From Liolophura sinensis (taxonomy: Eukaryota; Mollusca; Polyplacophora; Chitonida; Chitonidae): 60,000 bases of DNA. The notes under the pieces are model-generated. The model was not told where the DNA came from. It saw only the letters and a list, made by a program, of their open reading frames with translations, and ran no database searches. Where the stretch lies: contig NC_088295.1 of the NCBI RefSeq assembly GCF_032854445.1, positions 22,619,385 through 22,679,384 on the forward strand, given 5' to 3'. Shown piece by piece: positions 11,601 to 22,984 of the stretch (the stretch's first letter is position 1; every line of letters begins with the position of its first letter). The translations under genes were made by a program, and so were the position numbers.

Positions 11601-14600
11601 ATTTCATTGTTACGACCGCTTTGTCCGAATTAATCCAGTAGTAATATGCTTGCTTCGAAACCGTTGTATTGAATGTGTTAACGAGTTCGATTCCTATAAC
11701 AACATAGTATTTTTTTTATTGTTTTTTTTTTAATGTTTAACAAAGTGAGGTAATGGAGGAGGGATTAATTTGAATCACATAAGAAATTCTTTCTTTGTAT
11801 TTCTTCATATATTGTCAAGTTATATGTCAGATAAGTTTAAATATATTATTGTAAATCTATACAGATTATATACAGTATTCTTTCAACGAATGATCGGCGA
11901 TTCAGTTAACAATCGCACATATAGTACAATTACATGAGAAAGCTCATCTGTTTATCAGTTTAACTTCGCAATAAGAGTCTATTAAAGACACTGTCATATA
12001 CTTACGGTATAATTCGTAAGACAAAACTTGTTTCAGGTACCAACATTAGACGGAAAAGGTATTATCCTATGGATTTAGCGGCATACAAGGGGCTGATACT
12101 TAGTAACGAACATTTTTGCTAGGCCTGTTTTATCGGCTAACAGAGACCGCATTGGTGAGAGGTTCCAAGGTGATTGCGCTGCGCTGACGTTCTAATCCTC
12201 TCAGAGGCCTCACAAGTCACTGAGAGCGCATATCACAATAACCTAAAACTAACTTGAACACCTCTTCATATTTGGATAGCCCTGATTCCCGAAGTCATCC
12301 GAAGTGTATGTATGTGCTCCATCCCTTAAGTGTAATCCAGCCGTTTAAAGTTTCGAATCGAACAAACGTCCTCCATGTCGCCATGACCCGGCAAGGTACA
12401 TGCTGGCTGTTCGAGTTGTTCAATTCAATAATTTGAGTACGGCGTAAAACACCAATCAAATAAATAAATAAATCAATAAATTCAATAATTTAAACAGCTG
12501 GATTGCTGTTAAAATGTTAAAGACACATTCCAGCTGTTAGTAAAATTGTACGGTTGAACCGATACTGAATGCTCCGTTAGTAGTGCCTCAACTAGCTTCA
12601 GCTAATATCACAAGAAAAATAACATCAAGGATAAAAATAACATTAAAACGTCCTTGTTCTCTAAATGGAGGATTATCCTAATAAATATGCAACTTCATAA
12701 TCTACTCTGAGATCAAACCAGTTTTGTACAAGACGCTTACTGTGCTACTCTTGGCCAGATTCAAAGCTGTGTGAAATGCGTTCCTCTCAGCGTCGGTCAT
12801 CGCACGGTACTCCTTCCTGGCCACTGCAGCCAATGATCGACGAACTTTATGGTGAAAAGAATCAACAAATGCATATATTATAATATATTTATTTATTTGA
12901 CTGGTGTTTTTCGTCGTACAAATGAGTATTTGACTCCTAAGGCGGCGGCCAGCATTATAGTGGGAGAAAACAGTGTAGAATCCCACAACCATCCGGTGGT
13001 TGCTTTCAGAACGCCCCATAATCCCAAGTGCGACCGAAGAGGAAGCCAGCGTGATTTGGACTTGCACTCACAGGCTCTTGGGTCATTTTGTGAAGCAATG
13101 GAAATGTTTAGAAATGTACATGTTATATAGCAGAACCTTATGTTCGTTTAAATTACAAGCGCAAGTTTTGACTTACGTCTATCATGTGATGACCTCTTGG
13201 TTCTGGTACCCCTTATGAAAGAACGGGGTCCTGTAAAACAAAGTTAAATCACGGTTATTTAAAGGTCATTGTTTCTGTGCACATCTTGATAGCTCTATGA
13301 ACAAAAAAGAGCCTCTCGACCAACATCAGCATTGAATAAAGTTAATTATTGCATTGCCCCTTGACTGATGACACTTGAACGTTGAGGGTAGGAACAATAC
13401 ACTGGAAAGGGCTTTATTTTTTCATACATCTTGAAACGTTTACGCCATACTAAAAATATTTTGTTTTTACTGTGATTAGCTGGCATATGCACTACAATAA
13501 CTATCGTGGTACAATCCCTACACAGTGTTTAAATGTGACTAACGAGTAAAAGTATAGGCCCTTCTGTAACTACAACAAGTATAGTTCCTACTGTGACTAC
13601 AGTGAGTATAGGTTCTACTGTGACAACAGCCAGAATAGGTCCTACTGGGTCTATAGCAAGTATAGGTCCTACAGTGACAACAGCGAGTATAGGTCCTTCT
13701 GTGACGACAGCGAGTATATATCGTACGGTGGTTATAGCTGGTATAAGTGTAGCTCCTGCTGTGACTATAGTGAGGATAGAAGGTCCTAGTGTATAACGAG
13801 TGTAGGTCTTACTGTGACCATAACGAGTATAGGTCCTACTGTGACTATAACGAATATAGATGCTCCTGTGACTATAGCGAGTATAGGTCTTACTGTGACT
13901 ATAGCGAGTACAGGTCTTACTGTGACCAAAGTGAGTATAGGTCCTGCTGTGACCACAGTGAGTATACCTTAGGTTTTATCGCGAAGAGTGCGCATATAGC
14001 ACCCATAATCATAACAATTTCCAAACAGGGGAAAATGAAGATCTTATACAATTATACAAAAAAGAAGCAAAGTGAATTTTTTCATTCCATGAAAATATCC
14101 CAGTAATTCTCATTCTTTTTAGTTACATATCGACAATGGTTGTTGGTCAAGACATTTTACCTTTTACCTACATTTTAACACGATTCCGTGAGGGTCGGAT
14201 GGTTGGTCGGATGGTTTTACCTGTAACACGATTCCGTGAGGGTCGGATGGTTGGTCGGATGGTTGGTCGGATGGTTTTACCTGTAACACGATTCCGTGAG
14301 GGTCGGATGGTTGGTCGGATGGTTGGTCGGATGGTTGGTCGGATGGTGGGTTGACTGGTGGCGAGTTGGCTGTTGAATCGGTTGATGGGTGGGAAACGTG
14401 GTCGAGAAGTCCTTGGCACAATTGGTCTGAGAGTTCGGTGAGTCGGAGGAGTCCGGACAGTGACCGTATTTGATCGTACCGGTACTTCTCTCTGAGTGGA
14501 CGTCCCTCCACTGCTCTGGATTATCTGCCAGGCCCTTGTAGAGCGAGGGTTTCCTAGTAACGTCTGTAGAAATACTACCTGCTGTTGTGTAAGGTTCCGA

Positions 14601-14836
14601 GGAGCCTCTCTCTGTGCTGCCGTCTGCCAGAGGAAGGACTGCATGCAAGACCATTCCAATCCCTCGTCACTCACGGACAGCAAACGGTTTCCTCGCAACA
14701 TGTTACCGCTTTCTCGAAGACAGTTTTCATAGATGAGATTGGGGGTGGCCTCAGAGATCGCTCCATATGCTGTCTGGCAGCGCCAGTAGAAAAGAGCCAG
14801 AATTACAAAGTAACGAATACCCATGCTGTATACCAT
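8698..14836 (-). CDS. Tyrosinase B: secreted type-3 copper oxidase with repeat-bearing linker
   Basis: Coding exons on the minus strand: 14836 to 14281 (or 14221), 12844-12741, 10723-10611, 10093-8698, all GT-AG, phases 1, 0, 2. Predicted protein is 722 aa (742 aa with the distal donor). A signal peptide follows Met5 (MGIRYFVILALFYW...). The N-terminal domain matches tyrosinase A, but an extra Thr/Pro/Arg-rich linker of about 85 aa with IRPT tetrapeptides follows it. CuA histidines are H234, H243 and H252 (LHSG, AHGG, FHR). CuB is YHGIVHG...FMHHAFID in the last exon, followed by a Cys-rich segment and a Tyr/Arg-rich tail. The frame is open throughout. Family knowledge: such enzymes oxidise tyrosine/DOPA and cross-link shell matrix and periostracum. 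The minus-strand AG directly before the ATG implies a 5'UTR intron. Met1 versus Met5 is undecided. Confidence 0.9.
12145..12190 (-). mobile_element. SINE-1 head fragment
   Basis: CCGCATTGGTGAGAGGTTCC and GATTGCGCTGCGCT match, in reverse orientation, the head region of SINE-1 copies (compare 47820-47850). It lies in intron 2 of tyrosinase B. Confidence 0.5.
12435..12478 (+). mobile_element. 44-bp 5'-truncated SINE-1 with perfect target duplication
   Basis: Only the 3' tail (GAGTACGGCGTAAAACACCA then CAAATAAATAAA) was inserted. AATTCAATAATTT flanks it exactly at 12422-12434 and 12479-12491. It is in intron 2 of tyrosinase B. Confidence 0.85.
12885..13090 (-). mobile_element. SINE-1 copy, diverged
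   Basis: Starts (on +) with TATTTATTTATTTGACTGGTG, then GGCGGCCAGCATTATAGTGGG and a body matching other inverted copies (47633-47866). It lies in intron 1 of tyrosinase B, right before the exon-2 acceptor. Confidence 0.75.
13555..13970 (+). repeat. 27-bp minisatellite
   Basis: About 15 units of GGTCCTACTGTGACTATAAC plus GAGTATA. The 27-base period keeps frames open and yields YRSYCDYSE-type repeats on the plus strand. It sits in intron 1 of tyrosinase B on the opposite strand, with no start context or splice logic, so I read it as non-coding. Confidence 0.8.
14179..14350 (-). repeat. Coding minisatellite with duplicated splice donors
   Basis: Nested array at the end of tyrosinase B exon 1. 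A 12-bp unit ATCCGACCAACC (encoding IRPT) sits inside a 60-bp (then 48-bp) unit that ends CGTGTTACAGGTAAAA. Two units carry the same donor ACAG|GTAAAA (exon ends at 14281 and 14221), both phase 1. The third unit has CGTGTTAAAATGTAG|GTAAAA, with an in-frame TAG just before its GT. Confidence 0.85.
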
Positions 14837-15020
14837 CTGTTAATAGAAAGTAAGCAATAACTGTAAGCACAATAACACTTTACAAATCTGTCTGATCGAA
14901 TTGACAGTTTTGTCGTATCTTCTTTAACTCCACTCACACAAATATATAGAAACATACTTAACTTTAAAAGGCGTCCACGGCTTTGGGTAAAAAATTGTAG
15001 AGTCCCCTCATAACTGTACG

Positions 15021-15180
15021 GGTCGTACGTGGGAAGGATCTGTCAGCAACCTGCGGATGTTCGTGGGTTTCCCCCGGGCTGTGCCCGGTTTCCACCCACC
15101 ATAATGCTGGCCGCCGTCGTATAAGTGAAATATTCTTGAGTACGGCGTAAAACAGCAATCAAATAAATCAAATAAATAAA
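15021..15180 (+). mobile_element. SINE-1 copy, 5'-truncated, with perfect 13-bp target duplication
   Basis: Body GTGGGAAGGATCTGTCAGCA..., CCATAATGCTGGCCGCCGTC, tail CAAATAAATCAAATAAATAAA. TCATAACTGTACG flanks it at 15008-15020 and 15181-15193. Confidence 0.88.
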
Positions 15181-15193
15181 TCATAACTGTACG

Positions 15194-15345
15194 TCACATG
15201 TGGGAGTCAGTAACTTGCTAACAGGTCAGTGGTTTACGACGTGCGCTCCGTTTTCCACAAGCCATCAAACTTACCGCCATCGTATAAGCCATAAATTATT
15301 GTCTTACTATCGCGCTGAACAACAATGAAATAAATAAATAAATCG
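15194..15345 (+). mobile_element. Decayed SINE-1-like copy
   Basis: CCGCCATCGTATAAGCCATA, then CGCGCTGAACAACAATGAAA and an AAATAAATAAATAAA tail follow the SINE-1 order with many changes. Confidence 0.5.
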
Positions 15346-17670
15346 TAAGAAGGTTTTATCTACGTATACAACATTGGTCAATAGCTGCGCACCATACAAA
15401 ATTAATTTTCTCAAGAGTAATAAAGAATTGGAATAAAGTACATTTTGAAGGAGTCTAAAATATTAAAACTTACTTGTGGAGTAGCTTCGCCGAGTACACA
15501 AATGGGTTAATGATTGGCTCTGCAGTACCTTTTATTTGTCTCTGCGCTAATTTCCCATTTAATTTATTAAACAACTTCCTTCAGCAAAGGCCACTAGAAA
15601 CAACTGGCGGAAGTCGGGTGTAAATACCTGCTCACATGGCATAAAGAATCCAGAAATGTTATTGGTCAACATTTTCTCTTTGTTTACGTTTCCTTGATAT
15701 GCTCTGATTATAGTTTTTATGAGCTTTTCATTTCAGTTAACGAACCTTGAAAATTAGTCCCCAAGTTAAACTTGGTAAAGATAGAAATCTAAATCAGGCT
15801 TTAGGGTAAAGTTGGTTATATGATTTAGGACACAAGGAGCTTGAGCAGTGTCACAGCAGATTTGATTTACAGCAAAATTGTTTAGACTATAAGTGATATA
15901 CACATTTACTTCAGACAGAATGTGAAGTAACTTTACTTGATACACTTGTGCCAGCTCTGTTTATTTAGGAATGGATCTATCAGGCCCCTCTCCACGTTAT
16001 GCATACACATTACAGTTGTATAATAACATAACACGTAATACATATATCGATAACACATTTTATGCTCACAGGTTAACCATTAAGTTCTGAGGCTATCAAT
16101 CCGCGGAGCTCTAAGTGACAACCTATCCTTCCGACCTTATGCATTACATTTTTCGGTACTAACTCCATTAATGCTTAGATCTTAACTGTATACGCAAACC
16201 AGTACCTGTTGAGTGCACCGTGGATTTTAAACTGCAATAATATATTCTACAGCTAAGTAGAGAGTGGTGGTCGTCCGCCGCGGAATAAAACCGCTTCACA
16301 CAATGTCATGATAATTTGTCGAAGGTTACAGTCGCATGAAATATTTATAATGAAATCGTATTTTCATTTGACTAGTCGAATTCATCGAATCGATTCAGTA
16401 ATCAGACCGTATGGAGGTATATCGATACCACAGTTATGCCCACAGCTAATTACAGAGGCAAAATATCGATCAACACACATTCAATTGGATTTTAGCTATT
16501 ATTTTAGAATAGCCCGAATAAGTACCTTTCAAAAAATATCAGCCTCGCCGTTGCACGTGTTATCGTCAAAATCGGCAATAATATTTATAATACGGATCGC
16601 AATATTACTTATTTAAAGCGAAGGATCATTTTAACACAATAAATTGCATAGTTGCGAATCTGAGGAATAATATTTACTGAAGGGGAACATTTAGGCTTTC
16701 AGGCTGAAAGCTGGAAGTCTAATTGTTCTTGCTCAGATGACTAAAAAAAACATGGTCTCTGGGCTCATTTTTAACTGTCACAACTGAACCAAGCTACTTG
16801 TGACTAGCCGTGCACAAAATTAACCAAATGATATCCCGGTGTGACCTAATTTTTCTGCCACATTGTGACCAAATAATTTAAAGGAGAAAAAAACATAAAA
16901 ATATTGCCAAAATCAGATGAAACAGCGTGGACACTTATTTGCAAATATGGTTTTTAATATTTTTTTTTTTTTTTTTTTTTTTGTCTTTCAGGAAAAAGGG
17001 TATTTGAAAATAATTTGCATGGTGGGTATTTGGGACGTCTCTTAGTACGTATCGTCATTATAATGTTCTAAACAGGGATGTGATGCTTGTTTAATAAATT
17101 TATTTGAATGCAAATGTTGCATATTTCCAAACACATGATTTAATCGAAATTATGAGGATATTTATGAATAATATTTATTGAATATTAAAAATATCTAATG
17201 AACAAATTTGCTAGTTCAAAAGACCAAATTCTAGTGCAAATATATTTATTAAACATGTACTATATACACATTTATAACATCATTACGAAAAGGAAATGTA
17301 TGCCAAGAGGTGGTTCTAAATACCCGCCATACAAAAATTATTTTCAAGTGTCACTTTAAGGAAAAATCGAAAACAATTTTAAAGACCAACGTGAATTTAC
17401 AACTAATTTCTCTCTTTCACCTGAACCGTATGTAATTTTCATATTTTCTCTACGTTGAACAATATTCTTCTCCAGAACCACAGCACGGACGAAGCTAAGA
17501 TTTGTTAAGCTGTTACAGCATGAACAGAAAATCAATAAATTTGTAATTTCAATAAACCCTGTAGACGCTGATGTCGCGTCAAGACCTATTTTTGAATTCT
17601 AAATTTAAAAATATCCGCATCTGAATCATACAACAGCGAATCGTTCTTTATCAAAAAATTTTAATTTGAA
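15346..17670. other. No gene seen
   Basis: AT-rich sequence without convincing coding or RNA features. The plus-strand open frame at 16308-16616 is low-complexity in character and matches no family I know. A poly(T) run lies at about 16957-16982. Confidence 0.5.
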
Positions 17671-17679
17671 AGTGGCACA

Positions 17680-18150
17680 AACCTCAGGCAGCGAAGTGAT
17701 GCAAATGTCTACACAGTGAAATTTGCATGTAAATGTTAATCTCTTCAAACACAATGAAAGCCAGACAAACTTCCAGACACGAGCGGTGGACGTTACACAA
17801 ATGTCTACACACACTGAAATCTATATGTAAATGCAAATCTCTACAAACACAATGAAAGCCAGACAAACTTCCAGACACGAGCGGTGGATGTTGCACAAAT
17901 GTCTACACACACTGAAATCTATATGTAAATGCAAATCTCTACAAACACAATGAAAGCCAGACAAATTTCCACACACGAGCGGTGGACGTTACACAAATGT
18001 CTACAAACACTTCATGAAATCTATATGTAAATGCAAATCTCTACAAACACAATTCAAACCAGACAAATTTCCATACACGAGCGGCCGACATTACACAAAT
18101 GTTTATACACACTGAAATCTGTATGTAAATGCAAATCTGTACAAACACAG
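17680..18150. repeat. 98-bp tandem repeat, about five units
   Basis: Unit landmarks ACACAAATGTCTACACACAC, TGTAAATGCAAATCTCTACA, GCCAGACAAACTTCCA and CGAGCGGTGGACGTT recur at a spacing of 98 bases (for example 17783, 17881, 17979). The outer units are more diverged. A looser GGTCATCAATGG repeat follows to about 18290. Confidence 0.85.
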
Positions 18151-19217
18151 ATGGTCACCAATGGTACCCGTGAGAGTAGTAGACAGGGTCATCAATGGCA
18201 CAGGGCCATCAATGGTATCTGTCGGGTCATTAGCAGTATACAAGGTCATCAAAGGTACAGATTTATCAGTGGCGCAAAGGTCATCAAGCTTCAAGGCGAC
18301 ATGTTCGTATCTAGCTCTAACTAGTTTGACTGAGGTTTTAACCAAGGGCTGTGTCATGCACATGCCCCAGTATATTGTGGGTTTCTTTGGTTTCCACCCA
18401 TATTAAACCGATTTTCGTCGTTTCAGGAAAAAATGATATTTATTAAGACATGTGTTCTGAGGCCAAATTGAACAAGTAGTTTTATGCTCAAGGTGTTAAG
18501 TGTCCTTCACCCACATTTCTCGGAGGCATATTTTTATGTTTAGTTCAATGACTCATTTATAATGGGTTTCGTATGCGTAAATGGTACCATTGTGTGCAAA
18601 AAAATATACTACTCTGTCAAGCAATTTTGATGTATTTTACCCCTGTTTCCGCACAGTTCACCGACAAAAGATAGAGATATCCAATAAAACTTTACCACGA
18701 AGGCAACCATGCGCGAATTTATCTTCAGGGAACCCTGTGGCTTGGTGTAATAAATAGGAAGTCCATGATAATTGGTCCCCTCACTCAGTCCAGACACAGG
18801 GTTAAATATGTCCTGCTCACAACATGTTTTTGTGTGTGTGTACATACAATTGATAAAACATACATATATACACATGATTCATTCTTGTCCTTATTCATAT
18901 AATTTCTTCTGCAATTACAATTATGTTTAAATCAATATAATTGATAAGCACAGGGAGTGACTCTTGAAGGAATTTCAGCCTCCCCTTCTCACGCTTTACC
19001 TTAAATATTTCAAAATTTTTAATAAAATTATATTCAGGCAAATTTCTGTTCAGTAGAGGATTGTTACTGTAGTATATACATGTATTAGTAGCATTACACT
19101 TTGGCTAGTTGAACCACCGATACAGAATTTTACAAGAAAAAAAGACTAGAAAAGTTTTCAGTTAATTCTACAATCATAAAGGCTAATTAAAATAATTTAG
19201 TATTTCATTTTATTAAA

Positions 19218-19334
19218 TTGCCCTGGGTCTTCCCGGTTTACACCCGGGCTGGCTGTCGTCATATTAGTGAAATATTCTTGAGTACGGCGTAAAACACCTT
19301 TCAAATAAATAAATAAATAAATAAATAAATAAAT
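19218..19334 (+). mobile_element. SINE-1 copy, 5'-truncated, with target duplication
   Basis: CCCGGGCTGGCTGTCGTC..., TATTCTTGAGTACGGCGTAA, long AAATAAATAAAT tail. ATTTTATTAAA flanks it at 19207-19217 and 19335-19345. Confidence 0.82.
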
Positions 19335-20129
19335 ATTTTATTAAACTAAATTAAATTTCGCACTTTCAAGTCACACTTGTATCGAGGTTTAAATGTCAAT
19401 TTCCATTGCCTTTTATTTCATATAACTGAGTGTTGTTTAACACATATGCTTTGGTTTTATAGATAAAGGAACCCGAAGTGCCCGGAGTTAACCACTGACC
19501 TTTGGCAAATTACAGAAGAACTTTTTCACGTGTGACGTACAGATATGCACGCCATGTCTGTGGTCTTAAACGCAAGCAAAACGGCCAGAAGAACATCGTC
19601 GATCGCTCATTGTCACCAAGGCCCAAAACCAGGGACAGCATGGGAATGCTGTCACATTCTACGCATTTCTAGGCAATTTTCGAGATGTTTTTTTCATTAT
19701 ACAGTATTCATCAATTTGTTTTACCTCGTACTCTAGCATTATACAGTATATATAGAAACTGTAAACAAGGTTGACGCTATATAGGTACAACGTCATTGGA
19801 AGTCCCATCCATTTATACGGCACAAAGAGTAGTTCCGGGTCTTTTTGTGGATGAAATTCTTAAATGACCAATGGAATTTCTTATATTTATAGATGTCGTT
19901 GACACAACAAACTTTCTTGCTGATCTCCACATAGAAAACTACTGTCATACAACATAGAAACGTCAATTCAAGGACTGTATAGTTTAGATATGTCACATGT
20001 GAGCTCTAGTAAAGGTTTGATTTATTTCTTTCACAGTCTTTGCTATATAGAGGTTAGGTAAAGCTAACAAATCAGGTCAAGTAAATAAGCTCTGCATACA
20101 GTCGCATTTTTTCTTCCAGAGAAAGAGTG

Positions 20130-20394
20130 GGCAGCATTTGTTCCACTCGAAATGCCTACATACTGTTATTATGTCCTTCCACCCCCATTAATTTCAAAAA
20201 GCCCAGACGTTACTGATGAGAAATTAAAGCAAATCAAATCTGATATGACGAAACTGAAAAAGGCATTGTTGCCCTTGACAAAATCCACTTTGGTAATTGG
20301 TTTCAGTGAGCACCGAAAAAAATATTCATTAAATTCTTTAAAGGATACAAGAAAAGGAACTATAAAACAAAGATTATGTTTCTATGCCAAATGA
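20130..20394 (+). CDS. Orphan exon candidate, unknown product
   Basis: A good acceptor (TTTTTTCTTCCAG) precedes an open frame reading EKEWAAFVPLEMPTYCYYVL and continuing with a Lys-rich, possibly helical segment. The frame is open to 20394. A weak donor (TTG|GTAATT) is at about 20293. Composition is more protein-like than the neighbouring open frames. I do not recognise the sequence and cannot link it to other exons, so it may be chance. Confidence 0.2.
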
Positions 20395-20547
20395 AGAAAA
20401 TTATGCCCAGGAATTTTTGCTTAAAAAATCCTTTTGGGAGTATTTTTACACCTGTTAATTACCCCTGTATTTTATGAATACTTTTCTTCAACGATCGGAT
20501 ATTTTCAGAAATTAAGTGATCGTAGATCTTGCTTGGAGTTCGGTGAA

Positions 20548-20740
20548 CACCCCCCCCCCCCTTCCCGAGTGCCCCGTGACCGGTGAACCGTGTCGCTACA
20601 GTGTTGACATGTTGACATATACACAGGTACTGTATGGCTTCTGCAGGCCAGGCCTAGCACCCCTCCACGTCCCTACACCCCCTAACCCCCATTCGGTGTG
20701 TTTACCATCCCCCGCCCCCGTTTGCACCCCCACCCCCCAA
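20548..20740. other. C-rich tract (G-quadruplex potential on minus strand)
   Basis: A run of 12 C at 20550-20561 followed by several CCCC groups through 20740. The open frame across it is proline-rich only because of this composition. Confidence 0.5.
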
Positions 20741-21540
20741 CCTCCCATAGAGCTCTTTTTACAGAGTGATCATCTTTTACGTCAGGGCTGCAAGCCACTT
20801 AATTTTCGCACTGAGGTGTTGAAAAATTTGTTATATGTTACTACACGTTATAATCTGCACATTAAGAAATAAAACCAAAGTATTTCATGTATCTTTTAAA
20901 AGGCCTAATACAAGCTTGGTTATATAACAGTTGATTCAGCAATAATTAAAACAAGCTTTGTAAGGGATTTATGTGTTTTTGGAATTCGGTCTAGTGATAT
21001 ATCGGCTCTTGTTTTTTTCTCAGTTCCTTGAGGGTGTAAGTTATGACAACTGCTGTTGATCTGCTGGAAGGGAATTAGTATTTACATCATGGATTACGTC
21101 AATAACTTTTTTCTTTACCTATCTCAAGCCAAGTATTAAGATCAGATGCACCTACCTTCTCCATTTTTGGTCATGTTTTTTGCATATTCCTGGGCCCAGC
21201 GCTGATTGGGCGATTAACGGGCAAGCTCTCGACTCCCCATACTTCGTATTCCTCACACCGAGCAGATTCCTAAGATTCTCACTTCTTTGTTTAAGATTAT
21301 GAGTTATGATATGCTTTATATTCAAAGCTGTGTATATCTGGAGAGCACTCGGGCAAAACAAACCCCTTTATTGCAGTCTAGTAGTTAAAACTTTTAGAAA
21401 CGATTGGCTTAATATATTTTTAGGATATGCACGGAGAAATTAGACACAGGAATATCATAAACCTTAGAAAAGGATCATTTAAATGCGTTGCTTGCATTTT
21501 GTTAATTAAGAATCTGTGCGTCGAAAAGACATTCATATAC

Positions 21541-21600
21541 CAGGTCTCCACCAAAATGGACTTTCCAGGTCAATAATCGCAAAGCCAGTGATGTTGGAAA
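21541..21600. repeat. Dispersed repeat, copy 1 (others near 35885-35915 and 51655-51690)
   Basis: All three share (A/T)TTCC(A/G)GGTCAATAAT followed by CAAAGCCA or a close variant, preceded by ATGGAC or similar. Non-coding; possibly a decayed SINE or MITE. Confidence 0.4.
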
Positions 21601-22553
21601 AATGTAGGGAATGTTTTAGGTGAATCAGTGAAGTCAGTATTCTAATCGTGTTCCATTCCATAGTCTGATTCTTTTAGCCAGACGCCAATATATTCAGCTG
21701 TCTGTAAAATCAGTCGTTATCAAAATTGCCTTTCGAAGGTGACACCACAAGCTCTACACATTAATATGTTTTACGTTCATATTATTGCAATGAAAATTCA
21801 GTTAGAATACTTTTTCTATTTCATAATGTTAAACTGCATCAGCCTGGCTTCAACAAGAAAACGTCATTGCTGTGCGTAACGTCAAAACTATTCAAGAACA
21901 TGTGGCATGCTGGACAATGGTTGTGGAGAGTAATTTGTTCTACAATACTAGTATTTCACACAGTAACACAGCCAACGCTACTGTCTCAGCGAATAGATTA
22001 CATTGTTTTTACAACACAATTTCCTAACATCCAGCTCTGAAACCATACTGCCGTGAGATCTTATACTACCAGAGATAAAATGAAATTCATTTATGAAGAT
22101 TATATTATACTAAAACGTGCGAACATTGTCAAACGTGGCAGTATCAGAAACAGGGTTTAGATTAAAGCCGATAGCAGTTTAGGGAGCTGGTGTTACCTTC
22201 CGTCAAAACATTTTGAATTCTACCCAATATCCAGCATGCCACTGGTTTTTTTAAAAGTAATTATTACGTCACCAGAGGCAATGAGCTGGCAGGCTGATGC
22301 AGTTAAACATGGTGAATTAGAATGAATTCAAAAGTGTTCTAATTTCATTTTCTATGCAAGAATATGGTCTTCCAACATATCCGTGTATGAAGTTTGTGTT
22401 GTTACGTTTCACTGATTAAAGTCAATTTTGGTAATTAATAGACATAGGGGAGTTGTTAAAAGAAATCGACTACAATATATAAGTTGTTGATATTAAAATA
22501 TGTATCTCAGATTACAACTGCCTATATATCGTAAACGAATTCTAATTCAACCC

Positions 22554-22876
22554 ACCGGACCCAATAGCACAGTATGTAGAACATCCGCTTCGGGAGCGGT
22601 AGATCGAGAGTGCGTCGCGTCACACCTAAGACCCTAAAAAATGAAGTTGTAACTTCCTCGCTTGGCGTTCAGCATGAAGGAGATAGTGCAACGACTGCTT
22701 GACCGGTATTAGTATAATGGGTCGGATCGGCTTACTTCCCTTCGGTAAGGCGTCTCAGTCAAGCAGCGCTGGGATTAAAAATTCGTCCTACAACAAGGAG
22801 GCACATTACATGCACTCTGAGGATTCCTTCGTCGTCATATGACTGAATGATTGTTAAGCCCCAAGCACTCACTCAC
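22554..22876 (+). mobile_element. Full-length tRNA-Pro-derived SINE (SINE-2) with perfect 13-bp target duplication
   Basis: The head 22560-22632 has an A-box-like TAGCACAGTATGTAGAAC and anticodon stem-loop CCGCTTCGGGAGCGG (CGG, Pro). The body is unrelated to tRNA. The tail ends GCCCCAAGCACTCACTCAC. TCTAATTCAACCC occurs exactly at 22541-22553 and 22877-22889. The B box is degraded, so this is a SINE, not a working tRNA gene. Confidence 0.88.
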
Positions 22877-22984
22877 TCTAATTCAACCCCTAGCCCCAAT
22901 CCCCGAGCCCCTAATCATGAAGTAGTGGCAGAGACTAGCCACTCTGTCCATAGTTTCTTTTCAGATAACTATACGCATTGCAAA

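Noticed and set aside
14136-14354. Plus-strand open frame of GRMV repeats
   Set aside because: It is the antisense of the tyrosinase B coding minisatellite.
16308-16616. 102-aa open frame
   Set aside because: Basic and hydrophobic composition of AT-rich DNA with no family resemblance and no exon signals.
17680-18150. CRISPR array
   Set aside because: The 98-bp units are contiguous tandem copies with no unique spacers, and the genome is animal.
20516-20872. 118-aa proline-rich open frame
   Set aside because: It follows from a C-rich low-complexity tract; there is no domain or splice evidence.
22554-22640. Pro-tRNA gene
   Set aside because: The A box and anticodon loop are tRNA-like but the B box and acceptor stem are degraded, and it forms the head of a SINE with a target duplication.
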